Positions 42,526 to 52,156 of a DNA stretch of 64,000 nucleotides are shown here, one piece after another (the stretch's first letter is position 1; each line of letters opens with the position of its first letter). Under the pieces are notes generated by a model. The model saw nothing but the letters and a program-made list of their open reading frames with translations, did not search any database and had not been told where the DNA came from. This stretch comes from Bradyrhizobium sp. OK095 (GTDB lineage: Bacteria > Pseudomonadota > Alphaproteobacteria > Rhizobiales > Xanthobacteraceae): positions 124,001-188,000 of the forward strand of contig NZ_FOBX01000010.1 in NCBI RefSeq assembly GCF_900109945.1. Direction: 5' to 3'. The translations under genes were made by a program, and so were the position numbers.

Positions 42526-42692
42526 TGCTGCCGATGGCGTGCTTCCGGAGCGGCACGTCCAACTCTGACCAAACAAGGACCTCACGAAGCAAAGCCGCCA
42601 TGTGCGCGCGTAATGGCTGAGGGCGCCCGCATACGCTAGCTTCGGCACCAAGGCCGCGTGGATAAAGCAGCGGCCAGCCGAGGAGCATATCG

Positions 42693-43718
42693 ATGGAATA
42701 CCGACGCTTGGGCCGCTCAGGCCTGATGGTGCCCGCTTTGAGCCTGGGAACGGGCACGTTCGGCGGCGTCGGCCGACTCGCTGCGTGGGGCACGACGGAC
42801 GCGACCGAAGCGCGGCGGCTTCTGGATATCTGCCTCGAGGCCGGCGTGTCGATGTTCGACACCGCCGACATCTATTCGCTCGGCGAGTCCGAACGCGTTC
42901 TCGGCGAGGCCATCAAGGGCCGCCGCGACAAGGTGCTGGTCTCGACCAAGGCCACCTTCCGCTTCGGCGACGGCCCCAACGACATCGGTTCGTCACGGCA
43001 GCATCTGCTCGCGGCGATCGACAGTTCACTCAAGCGACTCGGTACCGACTATATCGACCTGTTCCAGCTCCACGGCTTCGACGCCTTCACGCCGCCCGAG
43101 GAGGTGCTTTCCACCCTCGACGTGCTCGTGCGCGCCGGCAAGATTCGCTATGTCGGCGTCTCCAATTTTTCGGGCTGGCATCTGATGAAGTCGCTCAACG
43201 TTGCCGACAAGCACGGCTTCCCGCGCTACGTCGCCAATCAGACCTACTATTCGCTGATCGGACGCGACTATGAGTGGGAACTGATGCCGCTCGGCCTGGA
43301 CCAGGGGGTCGGCGCGGTCGTCTGGTCACCGCTCGGATGGGGACGCCTCACCGGAAAGATCCGCAGGGGGCAGCCGAAACCCGAGGTCAGCCGCCTGCCC
43401 AAGACCGCCGATTTCGGGCCGCCCGTGCCCGACGAGCACGTTTATCGTGTCGTCGAGGCAATCGACGAGGTCGCGAAGGAAACCGGGAAGAGCGTCTCGC
43501 AAATCGCGCTGAACTGGCTGCTCCAGCGCCCCACGGTCTCGACACTGATCGTCGGCGCGCGCAACGAGACGCAGCTGCGCGAAAATCTCGGCGCGGTCGG
43601 CTGGTCATTGACCAAGGAGCAGATCGCGAAGCTCGATGCCGCCAGCAAGGTAACGCTGCCCTATCCCTACTGGCACCAGCGCACGACCTTCACCGACCGC
43701 AATCCGCCGGCGGTGTAG
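42693..43718 (+). CDS. Aldo/keto reductase
   Basis: A 341-residue TIM-barrel NADPH reductase with the tetrad Asp56, Tyr61, Lys86 and His127. The cofactor region SPLGWGRLTGKI is near 210 and VGARNETQL near 285. It belongs to the YajO/potassium-channel-beta-like subgroup. GAGGAG lies 8 bp before the ATG. It might supply or remove aldehydes linked to aldoxime metabolism, but it is a separate transcription unit 167 bp after the AraC gene. Confidence 0.92.
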   Translation: MEYRRLGRSGLMVPALSLGTGTFGGVGRLAAWGTTDATEARRLLDICLEAGVSMFDTADIYSLGESERVLGEAIKGRRDKVLVSTKATFRFGDGPNDIGSSRQHLLAAIDSSLKRLGTDYIDLFQLHGFDAFTPPEEVLSTLDVLVRAGKIRYVGVSNFSGWHLMKSLNVADKHGFPRYVANQTYYSLIGRDYEWELMPLGLDQGVGAVVWSPLGWGRLTGKIRRGQPKPEVSRLPKTADFGPPVPDEHVYRVVEAIDEVAKETGKSVSQIALNWLLQRPTVSTLIVGARNETQLRENLGAVGWSLTKEQIAKLDAASKVTLPYPYWHQRTTFTDRNPPAV

Positions 43719-43808
43719 GGAGCGGTCGCCCGGCGTAGCTCGGCTTGAGCTGCATCAAGCCGGCCTGCGACGGCAATGCCATCGTGCCGGCCTCACGAGG
43801 CCGCCCCG

Positions 43809-43970
43809 ATGCGCCGACTTGCCATGAAGGCCCTGTTCACGGCTCTCAATCTCAACCGCGCCGAGCGGACGCGGATCGATTGGGATCGCACCGTCCTGGT
43901 TGTCTCGACCGCGGTGACGCTCGGGCTGATCGCACTCTACGTCTTCGGAAAGTCGACAGCGCGCTGGTGA
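43809..43970 (+). CDS. Small membrane protein (53 aa), function unknown
   Basis: The product reads MRRLAMKALFTALNLN, a polar RAERTRIDWDRT stretch, and a hydrophobic helix near 30-48 (VVSTAVTLGLIALYVFG), ending KSTARW. GAGG at 43796-43799 fits ATG 43809. It stands in the ~390-bp gap between the reductase and the exporter. A Bradyrhizobium-type small protein is plausible; evidence is modest. Confidence 0.5.
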   Translation: MRRLAMKALFTALNLNRAERTRIDWDRTVLVVSTAVTLGLIALYVFGKSTARW

Positions 43971-44105
43971 GCCAGCGATCCATGCTTGCGCTGCCGGGCA
44001 GCCTGCCGATGGGACAGGAACTGTCCGTGTCCTGCCGGGTTGCGATCTATCCTGCAATTTCCTAATCCGGGGACGAAACACGGCTCGAATCAAGCGCGCC
44101 TCATC

Positions 44106-45527
44106 ATGTCGTCCGCCCCAACAGTGCATGCCGACGGCCTGCCGCAGCCACAGCGCAACCAGGCGGTCCTGACCATTGCGCTCGGCATCATCATGGCGGT
44201 CGTCGACAGCGCCATCGCCAATGTGGCACTGCCGACAATTGCGACCGATCTCGACGCCAGCCCCGCCTTCTCGATCTGGATCGTCAACGGCTATCAGCTC
44301 GCCATCACCATCTCGCTGCTGCCGCTGGCCTCGCTCGGCGAGATCGTCGGCTATCGCCGCGTCTATCTGGCGGGGCTCGTGCTGTTCACGCTCGCATCCG
44401 CGTTCTGCGCACTGGCGCATACGCTGCCGCTGCTGACAATCGCGCGCATCATCCAGGGGTTTGGCGCGGCCGGCATCATGAGCGTCAACGCGGCGCTGGT
44501 GCGCTTCACCTATCCACGCAGCCAGCTCGGCCGCGGCATCGGGCTCAACGCGCTCGTCGTCGCCTTCTCGGCCGCGGTCGGCCCGACGCTCGCCTCGGGG
44601 ATCCTTGCGGTCGGAAGCTGGCCCTGGCTGTTTGCCATTAACGTGCCGCTGGGCGTGCTGACGCTGGTGCTGGGCCTGCGCAGCCTGCCACACACAAAAC
44701 CCGCAAGCCATTCCTTCGACTGGCAGAGCGCAGGCCTCTCCGCGATCACCTTCGGTGTCGGCATCGCGGCCGTCGACAGCGTCGGCCATGGTGAGGCCGC
44801 GCTCACCTATCTCGTCCAGTTCGCGATCGCGATCGTCGCCGGCGCGCTGCTGGTCTGGCGCGAAACCCACATGACGTCGCCGTTGCTGCCGGTCGACCTG
44901 TTGCGGATTCCCGTTTTCGGGCTGTCGATTGCGACCTCGATCGCCTCGTTCTGCGGCCAGATGCTGGCCTTCGTTGCAATCCCCTTCTACCTTCAGAGCC
45001 GGTTTGGCTATTCGGCCGTGCATATGGGCCTGCTGATCACGCCCTGGCCGATCGCAGTCGCCTTCGCAGCGCCCCTCGCCGGCCGCCTGGTCGAGCATTA
45101 TCCGGCCGGCCTGCTCGGCGGCATCGGGCTCACACTGTTTGCCTGCGGACTCGGCGCGCTCGCGTTCCTGCCTGCGGCCCCGACGCCGCTCGATATCATC
45201 TGGCGGATGGCGCTGGCCGGCGCCGGCTTCGGCCTGTTCCAGACCCCCAACAACCGCACCATGATCGCCGCCGCCCCGCGCGAGCGCGCCGGCGGCGCCA
45301 GCGGCATGCTGGGTACGGCGCGCCTGCTCGGCCAGACCACCGGCGCGGCGTTGGTGGCGCTGTTGCTCGGCCGCTACCCGATCGACGGAACCCGCATCGC
45401 GCTGCTCACCGGCGTCGGCTTTGCACTCTGCGGCGCGGTGCTGAGCATGCTGCGGCTGTCACCTGCGGGCGCGCGCGGCGCCGAGCATGTCCGCGTGCAG
45501 GACGACCAGCGCCTGCGGGGCGACTAA
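44106..45527 (+). CDS. MFS exporter, DHA2 (EmrB/QacA) family
   Basis: A 473-residue protein with about 14 helices. The DHA2 motifs are AVVDSAIANVALPTIATDL at helix 1, WIVNGYQLAI, GEIVGYRRVYLAG in loop 2-3, and an ARIIQGFGAAGIMSV helix. It exports drugs or organic compounds by proton antiport. No EmrA-type partner or regulator is adjacent. ATG 44106 fits the family start but lacks a good ribosome site. Confidence 0.9.
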   Translation: MSSAPTVHADGLPQPQRNQAVLTIALGIIMAVVDSAIANVALPTIATDLDASPAFSIWIVNGYQLAITISLLPLASLGEIVGYRRVYLAGLVLFTLASAFCALAHTLPLLTIARIIQGFGAAGIMSVNAALVRFTYPRSQLGRGIGLNALVVAFSAAVGPTLASGILAVGSWPWLFAINVPLGVLTLVLGLRSLPHTKPASHSFDWQSAGLSAITFGVGIAAVDSVGHGEAALTYLVQFAIAIVAGALLVWRETHMTSPLLPVDLLRIPVFGLSIATSIASFCGQMLAFVAIPFYLQSRFGYSAVHMGLLITPWPIAVAFAAPLAGRLVEHYPAGLLGGIGLTLFACGLGALAFLPAAPTPLDIIWRMALAGAGFGLFQTPNNRTMIAAAPRERAGGASGMLGTARLLGQTTGAALVALLLGRYPIDGTRIALLTGVGFALCGAVLSMLRLSPAGARGAEHVRVQDDQRLRGD

Positions 45528-45649
45528 CGATCCGAGGTTCCCGCCGCGCCCATGCTCAACCTGTGCGTGGCTTAACCATCTGGACTAGCGTCGTATTGCC
45601 CTCGCGCTCCGGTTGCGCTTTATTGGCGTTGGGGAATATGGGGCACTTC

Positions 45650-46102
45650 ATGCGTTCATTTGGAATTGTGGCGCTCAGCGTCATGCTGGGCGGCTGCGCG
45701 TCTGTCACGCGCGGCACGACCGAAAACATCAGCATTTCATCGACACCATCAGGCGTTGAAGCTGTCGTCAGCGGGTTGGAAGTTCCAACTACCTGCACGA
45801 CGCCATGCGCCGTAGTCGTCAAGCGGAACGCGGACATCTCGATCACCTTCCAGAAGGAAGGCTATGAGCCCCAGATCGTGCCGCTGAGCCGCGACATACC
45901 GGGCTCAGGCGCGGCCGGCTTTGCCGGCAATCTTTTGCTAGGTGGTGTCATCGGCATGGGAGTCGATGCCGCGACGGGGGCGGCAACCGATCACAAGCCC
46001 AATCCGGTCATTGTGACGATGCAGCCATCGGCGCCTGCCCGCGCGCGGCCAGCCGCGCCAAAGAAACCGCGACCGCCGGCCGCCGCCGAGACAGGCACTT
46101 AG
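45650..46102 (+). CDS. Lipoprotein with PEGA-like domain
   Basis: About 150 residues. The signal MRSFGIVALSVMLGGCAS has a lipobox (LGGC), so the Cys at residue 16 would be acylated and the protein anchored to the outer or inner membrane. The next ~65 residues resemble a PEGA surface domain (ISSTPSGVEAVVSGLE...CAVVVKRNADISITFQKEGYEP), followed by a Gly-rich segment and a Pro/Ala/Lys tail. ATG 45650 is used; 45638 is also in frame. Function unknown. Confidence 0.75.
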   Translation: MRSFGIVALSVMLGGCASVTRGTTENISISSTPSGVEAVVSGLEVPTTCTTPCAVVVKRNADISITFQKEGYEPQIVPLSRDIPGSGAAGFAGNLLLGGVIGMGVDAATGAATDHKPNPVIVTMQPSAPARARPAAPKKPRPPAAAETGT

Positions 46103-46230
46103 AATCCGCCGCGGTGCCATCGGCCTTCCGCAGTCTGCGGGCAACCTATCTCGCTCGCGCTGCGACCGCGCCGACCGAGCATATCGGGATTCAGGGCGGC
46201 AGAACGCGATCAGCAACTCGCGGCGAGTAC

Positions 46231-46773
46231 TTATGCCAACAATTGGGTTCGGTAGCTGGCTGAGAGTGACTTTGCGCGCTGCATGCGCTCGGCCCGTTCA
46301 GCATCACTGAGCTTCGGAGGAGGCGCGGTACGGCTGCCGACGGGGTCGCCGACCGCCATGAAGAACTCCTCCTGCCCTGCCGGCGTGCACATGCAGAGCA
46401 TGCGTGCCGGCTTGTCCGAGACGTTCCTGAATGCGTGAGGCGCATTGGCCGGGATGTTCACCGTCGAACCGGCGCCCGCAAGGTACGTGCTGCCCCGGAA
46501 GGTCAACTCGATCTCACCGTCGAGGATCGTGAACATCTCCTCGAAGTCGTGACGGTGCGGCGGAGGACCGCCGCCGGGCGGCACCAGCATGTCTATCAGA
46601 CTATAGCGGCCGCCCGTCTCCTTGCCGGTCACGAGGATCGTATAAGTGCCGCCCGCGACCGAGATGTGGCGCGATTTGGGATCTTCGGGGTTGGCCAATG
46701 TGAGTTCGCGCGTCAGGTCATCAGCCGGTATCTCAGCCGCGGGCTGAGTGGTCGTGCCGGCAGGGTTGGCCAT
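46231..46773 (-). CDS. Cupin-domain protein
   Basis: A 180-residue single-cupin protein. Motif 1 is PPHRHDFEEMFTILDGEIEL (two His and Glu as metal ligands) and motif 2 is NIPANAPHAFRN. AAGGAG lies 8 bp before the ATG. Such small cupins are often quercetinase- or isomerase-like or merely metal-binding; no activity can be assigned. The 128-bp gap to the lipoprotein gene (46103-46230) shows nothing notable. Confidence 0.85.
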   Translation of the reverse strand: MANPAGTTTQPAAEIPADDLTRELTLANPEDPKSRHISVAGGTYTILVTGKETGGRYSLIDMLVPPGGGPPPHRHDFEEMFTILDGEIELTFRGSTYLAGAGSTVNIPANAPHAFRNVSDKPARMLCMCTPAGQEEFFMAVGDPVGSRTAPPPKLSDAERAERMQRAKSLSASYRTQLLA

Positions 46774-46823
46774 CCGATCGACTCCTTAAGCTGCAAGCCC
46801 GCATACCAGGCCCATCACCCATC

Positions 46824-46855
46824 AAAAAGCCGGCGGTCTCGCGATACGCCGGCTT
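46824..46855 (-). terminator. Rho-independent terminator of clpA
   Basis: On the minus strand, AAGCCGGCG / CGCCGGCTT arms with an 11-base loop are followed by TTT, 22 bp after the clpA stop. Confidence 0.8.
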
Positions 46856-46876
46856 CCTGATAGACTGGATCAATTA

Positions 46877-49285
46877 TCAAGCCTTGACCAGCGGGCCCTT
46901 CGAGGTCGGCCCCTTGGAGCCGCCGGGGCCGCCCGGCTTGTTGGGCTTGCCTGGGGGACGCTTGCGGGCGGGCAGCTTCTCCTGCTTCGGCGTGACCGGG
47001 CCATCAAGGAATTCGAAGCCGATCTTGTCCTTGGTCTCATCCGCCTCGTCCTTGACCAGGACGACACGGACATGGCCACCACCCTTCAGCTTGCCGAACA
47101 GCACCTCGTCAGCGAGCGGCTTCTTGATGTGCTCCTGGATCACGCGCGCCATCGGACGCGCACCCATCTGCTCGTCATAGCCGTGCTGGACCAGCCACGT
47201 CTTGGCGGGCTCCGACAGCTCGATGGTGACGTCGCGGTCGCCGAGCTGCGCCTCGAGCTGCAGCACGAACTTCTCGACCACCGTGCCGATCACTTCGACA
47301 CTGAGGTGGCCGAACGAGACGATGGCATCGAGGCGGTTGCGGAATTCCGGCGCGAACTGCCGGTTGATCGCCTCGTGGTCGTCGCCTTCCCGCTTCGAGC
47401 GCGTGAAGCCGAAAGCCTGCTTGGCCATATCGGCCGCGCCGGCATTCGTGGTCATGATCAGGATCACGTTGCGGAAGTTGACCTGCTTGCCGTTGTGATC
47501 GGTGAGCCGGCCGTGATCCATGATCTGAAGCAGCACATTGTAGAGGTCGGGATGCGCCTTCTCGATTTCGTCGAGCAGCACCACGCAATGCGGATGCTGA
47601 TCGACGCCGTCGGTGAGCAGGCCCCCCTGATCGAAGCCGACATAGCCGGGAGGCGCGCCGATCAGGCGCGACACGGTGTGCCGCTCCATGTATTCGGACA
47701 TATCGAAGCGCAATAGCTCGACACCGAGGCTCGCCGCGAGCTGCTTCGCCACCTCGGTCTTGCCGACGCCGGTCGGACCCGAGAACAAATAGCAGCCGAT
47801 CGGCTTCTCCGGCTCGCGCAAACCGGCACGCGCCAGCTTGATTGACGACGCCAGCGACTCGATCGCCTTGTCCTGGCCGAACACCGTGCGCTTCAGGGTC
47901 TGCTCGAGATGCTTGAGCACCTCGGCATCGTCCTTCGACACGCTCTTCGGTGGGATCCGCGCCATCGTGGCGATCGTGGTCTCGATCTCCTTGATGCCGA
48001 TGGTCTTCTTGCGCTTGTTCTCGGCCACCAGCATCTGCGCCGCACCGGACTCGTCGATCACGTCGATCGCCTTGTCCGGCAGCTTGCGGTCGTGGATGTA
48101 GCGCGAGGACAGCTGCACCGCCGCCTCGATCGCCTCATTGGTGTACTTCAGCCGGTGATAGTCCTCGAAGTAGGGCTTGAGACCCTTGAGGATCGCGATG
48201 GCGTCCTCGACCGTCGGCTCGTTGATGTCGATCTTCTGGAAGCGCCGCACCAACGCGCGGTCCTTCTCGAAGTGCTGGCGGTATTCCTTGTAGGTGGTCG
48301 AGCCCATGCAACGGATGGTGCCCGAGGCGAGCGCCGGCTTGAGCAGGTTCGACGCATCCATCGCGCCGCCCGACGTCGCACCGGCACCGATCACGGTGTG
48401 GATCTCGTCGATGAACAGGATGGCGTTGGGATGCGCCTCGAGCTCCTTGAGCACCTGCTTCAGGCGCTCCTCGAAGTCGCCGCGATAGCGCGTGCCAGCG
48501 AGCAGCGTTCCCATGTCGAGCGAGAACACGGTCGCGGCCGCCAGCACCTCCGGCACTTCGCTGTCGACGATGCGCTTGGCGAGGCCCTCCGCAATCGCGG
48601 TCTTGCCGACGCCGGCCTCGCCCACGAACAGCGGATTGTTCTTCTGCCGGCGGCACAGCACTTGGATCGCGCGGTTGATCTCGGAATTGCGTCCGATCAC
48701 CGGATCAATCTTGCCGTCACGCGCCTTCTTGTTGAGGTTGACGCAATAGGTATCGAGCGCCTCGCCCTTCTTTTTGGCGTCCTCGGTGCCCTTGGTCTCG
48801 GCCTCCTCGTCGACGCCGCGCACGGGGCGCGCCTCGGAGACGCCCGGCCGCTTGGCGATGCCGTGGCTGATGTAGTTGACGGCGTCGTAGCGCGTCATGT
48901 CCTGCTCCTGCAGGAAGTACGCGGCGTGGCTCTCGCGCTCGGCGAAGATCGCGATCAACACGTTAGCGCCGGTCACCTCTTCGCGACCGGACGACTGCAC
49001 GTGGATCACCGCGCGCTGAATCACGCGCTGGAAACCGGCGGTCGGCTTGGCGTCGTCGGCGCCGTCCGTCACCAGATTCTCAAATTCGGTTTCAAGGTAA
49101 TTGACGAGGCTCGTGCGGAGCTTGTCGAGATCGACGCTACAGGCGCGCATCACGGCGGCTGCATCGGAATCGTCGATCAAGGAGAGCAGGAGATGCTCAA
49201 GCGTCGCGTATTGGTGATGACGCTCGTTTGCGATCGCCAGTGCACGATGCAGGGATTGTTCAAGGCTTTGGGAAAAAGTCGGCAT
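46877..49285 (-). CDS. clpA: ClpA, ATPase subunit of the ClpAP protease
   Basis: An 802-residue Hsp100 unfoldase. The Clp-N domain is at 1-145. AAA-1 has Walker A GEAGVGKT at 222-229. AAA-2 has GPTGVGKTEVAK near 510, with an IGAPPGYVGF pore loop and the C-terminal D2-small domain. The last ~40 residues are a Lys/Pro/Gly-rich tail not found in E. coli ClpA. It feeds N-degron and other substrates to ClpP. It lies downstream of clpS on the same strand (292-bp gap with an AT-rich TATATAA stretch near 49357-49367 that may hold its own promoter). Confidence 0.97.
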   Translation of the reverse strand: MPTFSQSLEQSLHRALAIANERHHQYATLEHLLLSLIDDSDAAAVMRACSVDLDKLRTSLVNYLETEFENLVTDGADDAKPTAGFQRVIQRAVIHVQSSGREEVTGANVLIAIFAERESHAAYFLQEQDMTRYDAVNYISHGIAKRPGVSEARPVRGVDEEAETKGTEDAKKKGEALDTYCVNLNKKARDGKIDPVIGRNSEINRAIQVLCRRQKNNPLFVGEAGVGKTAIAEGLAKRIVDSEVPEVLAAATVFSLDMGTLLAGTRYRGDFEERLKQVLKELEAHPNAILFIDEIHTVIGAGATSGGAMDASNLLKPALASGTIRCMGSTTYKEYRQHFEKDRALVRRFQKIDINEPTVEDAIAILKGLKPYFEDYHRLKYTNEAIEAAVQLSSRYIHDRKLPDKAIDVIDESGAAQMLVAENKRKKTIGIKEIETTIATMARIPPKSVSKDDAEVLKHLEQTLKRTVFGQDKAIESLASSIKLARAGLREPEKPIGCYLFSGPTGVGKTEVAKQLAASLGVELLRFDMSEYMERHTVSRLIGAPPGYVGFDQGGLLTDGVDQHPHCVVLLDEIEKAHPDLYNVLLQIMDHGRLTDHNGKQVNFRNVILIMTTNAGAADMAKQAFGFTRSKREGDDHEAINRQFAPEFRNRLDAIVSFGHLSVEVIGTVVEKFVLQLEAQLGDRDVTIELSEPAKTWLVQHGYDEQMGARPMARVIQEHIKKPLADEVLFGKLKGGGHVRVVLVKDEADETKDKIGFEFLDGPVTPKQEKLPARKRPPGKPNKPGGPGGSKGPTSKGPLVKA

Positions 49286-49577
49286 TCGCGTCCTCTATGG
49301 CCCCCATCATCATGATCGCCATCGCCCGGTCAGGCAACAACAACCTTTGTCACATATAGTTATATAAGACCGCGGCGAAAGACCGGTTCCGCGACTCAGG
49401 CAGGCTCGACACCTGCGGTATTTTCGATGCAAAACCCGTTCCGATTTGGGCAGAACTACCCATTTGGGCAGGATTGACGCCGGCGCTGATTTTCACCGGA
49501 TCGCGCAGCAGGATGCGCTGACATCACACACCGCACGAACTGAACCAATCTAAAGAACTCTGAACGCGAACGCGCAG

Positions 49578-49910
49578 TTACTTCTTTTCCATCACGCATT
49601 GCAGCGGATGCTGGTGCTTGCGGGCGAAGTCCATCACCTGCGTCACTTTGGTCTCGGCAATCTCGTAGGTGAACACGCCGCACTCGCCGATACCGTGATG
49701 GTGGACGTGCAGCATGATCTTGGTCGCCGCCTCGGCGTCCTTCTGGAAGAATTTCTCCAGCACGTGGACCACGAATTCCATCGGCGTGTAGTCGTCGTTC
49801 AGGATCAGCACGCGATACAGATTCGGCCGCTTGGTCTTCGGCTTGACCTTGGTGATGACGGAGGTGTTCGGACCCGTCGGGCTGCCGGAACGGTTCTCGT
49901 CATTGCTCAT
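49578..49910 (-). CDS. clpS: ClpS adaptor
   Basis: A 110-residue adaptor of ClpA. The N-degron pocket residues are visible: Asn38-Asp39-Asp40 (ILNDDYTPMEF) and the His cluster near 68-72 (HVHHHG). The N-terminal ~25 residues are flexible, as in the family. It delivers proteins with Leu/Phe/Trp/Tyr N-termini to ClpAP. ATG 49910 matches the family start; a longer frame to 49967 is open. Confidence 0.95.
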   Translation of the reverse strand: MSNDENRSGSPTGPNTSVITKVKPKTKRPNLYRVLILNDDYTPMEFVVHVLEKFFQKDAEAATKIMLHVHHHGIGECGVFTYEIAETKVTQVMDFARKHQHPLQCVMEKK

Positions 49911-50382
49911 CCAGGGAGCGAAAACGGCAGCCGTGGACAGGTCGGTTATGGAAGTCAGTTGCAGCATGGCTCAGGCGTTCAAATTCCCCACGGAAGCGAA
50001 TAACGGTCCGCCGCGCGGCCCCCTGGTCCGGAGCCTCGCATAGGCGCACCGCCTTGTTGGATCGCCGCTTCCGACCCAGTCCGGTCCAAGCCGGATCGTT
50101 CGTCAGCAATATGGGCCTGCCCCCGGCTCGCCGCAAGCGTGCAAAGGCTTGTTGGCAAAGGCCTGTTAGTCAAGGCGTTAGCCAAGGCTTGGCCGATGCG
50201 GCCCGCGCCGGCCCCGATTCCCGGTCCGGGCGATCCGGGCCAAGGTTAATCAATCCGGACCGATTTGACAAAATTTTCCACCCCGGATGTTTAGAACGTG
50301 TTGACCAGGAACCTGACGTCAACGTGACCGCTGCGGGGTATCTCCGGATTTCTACGGCCTGATTTACCTGCCGTTGAAGAGT
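49911..50382. other. Divergent intergenic region clpS / TadG-like gene
   Basis: This 472-bp stretch holds no convincing gene. A TTGACA (50265-50270) about 115 bp before the TadG-like start could be a -35 box, but a good -10 is lacking. The short CAAGGC-containing repeats near 50155-50190 look like local sequence drift. Confidence 0.5.
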
Positions 50383-52080
50383 ATGGCGCGAAATCGGGCA
50401 AAACCACAGATTTCGGGGATTGCCATGTTTCGCCTGCCCGTTGTCCGCCGCATTGGTCGACAGCTCGCCCGCTTTGCCGGTGCCGAGCAAGGCAATATCG
50501 CCGTGATCTTCGCCATCGTGCTGGTCCCGGTGCTGGGCTTCGTCGGTGCCGCGGTGGATTATAGCCGTGCCGTCCATGCGCGCAGTTCGCTGCAGGCCGC
50601 GCTCGATTCGGCCGCGCTGATGGTCTCCAAGGATCTGACCAACGGCACCATCACGGAAATCGACATCGAGACCAAGACGAAGTCCTATTTCACCGGCCTT
50701 TACACCGGCCGCACCGGCACGGTGTCGACCGGCGACATCCACACCAGCTACACCCCCAAGGACTCCAGCGGGATCTCGAACATCGTGGTCACCGGGTCGG
50801 GCATCATGCAGACCGATTTCATGCAGATCGCAGGCTATCCCACGCTTCCGTTCAATGCGACTTCGACCGCGGCATGGGGAAACACCCGCATGCGCGTGGC
50901 GATGATCCTGGATAACACGGGATCGATGGCCCAGAACGGCAAAATGAGCGCCATGCAAACCGCGGCCAAGGACATGATCGACACGCTGTCCGGTTATAAC
51001 AAGCAGACCGGCGACGTTTACATCTCGATCGTTCCGTTCGCGAAGGACGTCAACGTCGACACTGCCAATGTCGGTGCATCGTGGATCAATTGGACCGAGT
51101 GGGAGGCCGAGCCTCCGTTCCTCGTCAACAACAAGTCCAACAGCTTCAACTCGGCCATCGCCGGATCGAGTTGCCCGTTCACGAACAGCAGCCAGGGCTT
51201 TACCTGCATGGACCGGCCCGCAACGTTGAGCGGCGCCAACAGCGTCAACAACATACCGTCGAGCGGCACCTATAGCGGGTACATCTGCCCCAGCATTGAC
51301 AGCGGCAACAAACTCGCGGGCAAGTCCGGCATCTACTACAATGGTTGCTACACGACCGTCACAGGCTCGAGCGCAAGCTGCGGATCGAACACGAGTTGCA
51401 CCTGCACGGGCACCGGCTCAAGCAAGATTTGTCATCTCTGGCGCGGCGACGGCACGGCAGCAACGGCCGCAGCAGCCCCCGGGCACGGCACTTGGACCGG
51501 CTGCATCAACGACCGCGATCAGAACTACGACACCCTGAACACGGCCCCGGGGTCGGGCAGCTCAGCCCCTTCGACGCAGTTCTATGCTGAGCAGTGGTCC
51601 GGCTGCCTTCCGGCCACGGTGTTTCCGATGAGCAATCAGTGGCAGACGCTCAAGGACCAGATCACGGCGATGTCTCCGAGCGGCAATACCAACCAGGCCG
51701 TGGGGCTCGCGTGGGGATGGCAATCCCTCAGCACGACCAACGGGCCGATCGCGGCGCCGGCCAAGGCCAGCAACTACATCTACAAGGACTACGTTGTGCT
51801 GCTGTCCGACGGTTTGAATACCCAGAACCGCTGGAGCACGAGCCAGTCCAGCATCGATGCCCGCCAGGAAATCCTCTGCGCGAACGTCAAGGGCGATACG
51901 ACAAACCCGGTCACGATTTTCACGATCCAGGTCAACATCAATAGCAGGGACGCGAAATCGCAGGTGCTGCAGGACTGCGCGACCAATGGCAATTTCCAGA
52001 TGATCACGAGTTCCTCTCAGACGTCGGACGCGTTCAAGAACATCCTCACGCAGATCTCCAAGCTGCGCGTCGCAAAATAA
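50383..52080 (+). CDS. TadG-like pilus-assembly / von Willebrand factor A protein
   Basis: About 565 residues. A TadE/TadG-type N-terminal helix (GNIAVIFAIVLVPVLGFVGAAVDYSRAV) anchors it. A VWA domain starts at VAMILDNTGSM (MIDAS DxTGS). Between about 235 and 410 the domain is interrupted by a Ser/Gly/Thr/Asn-rich insert with many Cys (for example CGSNTSCTCTG). The fold resumes with SNYIYKDYVVLLSDGLNTQNRW and ends with a typical TadG C-terminus. ATG 50383 or 50425 may be the start. No tad pilus genes are near. Likely exported and anchored, with an adhesin- or sensor-like role. Confidence 0.82.
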   Translation: MARNRAKPQISGIAMFRLPVVRRIGRQLARFAGAEQGNIAVIFAIVLVPVLGFVGAAVDYSRAVHARSSLQAALDSAALMVSKDLTNGTITEIDIETKTKSYFTGLYTGRTGTVSTGDIHTSYTPKDSSGISNIVVTGSGIMQTDFMQIAGYPTLPFNATSTAAWGNTRMRVAMILDNTGSMAQNGKMSAMQTAAKDMIDTLSGYNKQTGDVYISIVPFAKDVNVDTANVGASWINWTEWEAEPPFLVNNKSNSFNSAIAGSSCPFTNSSQGFTCMDRPATLSGANSVNNIPSSGTYSGYICPSIDSGNKLAGKSGIYYNGCYTTVTGSSASCGSNTSCTCTGTGSSKICHLWRGDGTAATAAAAPGHGTWTGCINDRDQNYDTLNTAPGSGSSAPSTQFYAEQWSGCLPATVFPMSNQWQTLKDQITAMSPSGNTNQAVGLAWGWQSLSTTNGPIAAPAKASNYIYKDYVVLLSDGLNTQNRWSTSQSSIDARQEILCANVKGDTTNPVTIFTIQVNINSRDAKSQVLQDCATNGNFQMITSSSQTSDAFKNILTQISKLRVAK

Positions 52081-52104
52081 TCCGAACCTGTTCCGGCCAA
52101 CAAA

Positions 52105-52133
52105 AAAAGCCCGGCTGAACCAGCCGGGCTTTT
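52105..52133. terminator. Bidirectional terminator between TadG-like gene and phasin
   Basis: Perfect arms AAAAGCCCGGCTG / CAGCCGGGCTTTT with an AAC loop; A-rich before and T-rich after, so it can stop transcription from both converging genes. Confidence 0.92.
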
Positions 52134-52156
52134 CGATTCCAGGACTTCCGGAAAAA

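Noticed and set aside
47909..49315. 468-codon plus-strand frame opposite clpA
   Set aside because: Antisense shadow of clpA; low-complexity composition and no ribosome site.
50155..50190. TTAG-N8-TTAG upstream of clpS as a CtrA box
   Set aside because: Spacing is 8 rather than 7 and the half-sites deviate from TTAA.
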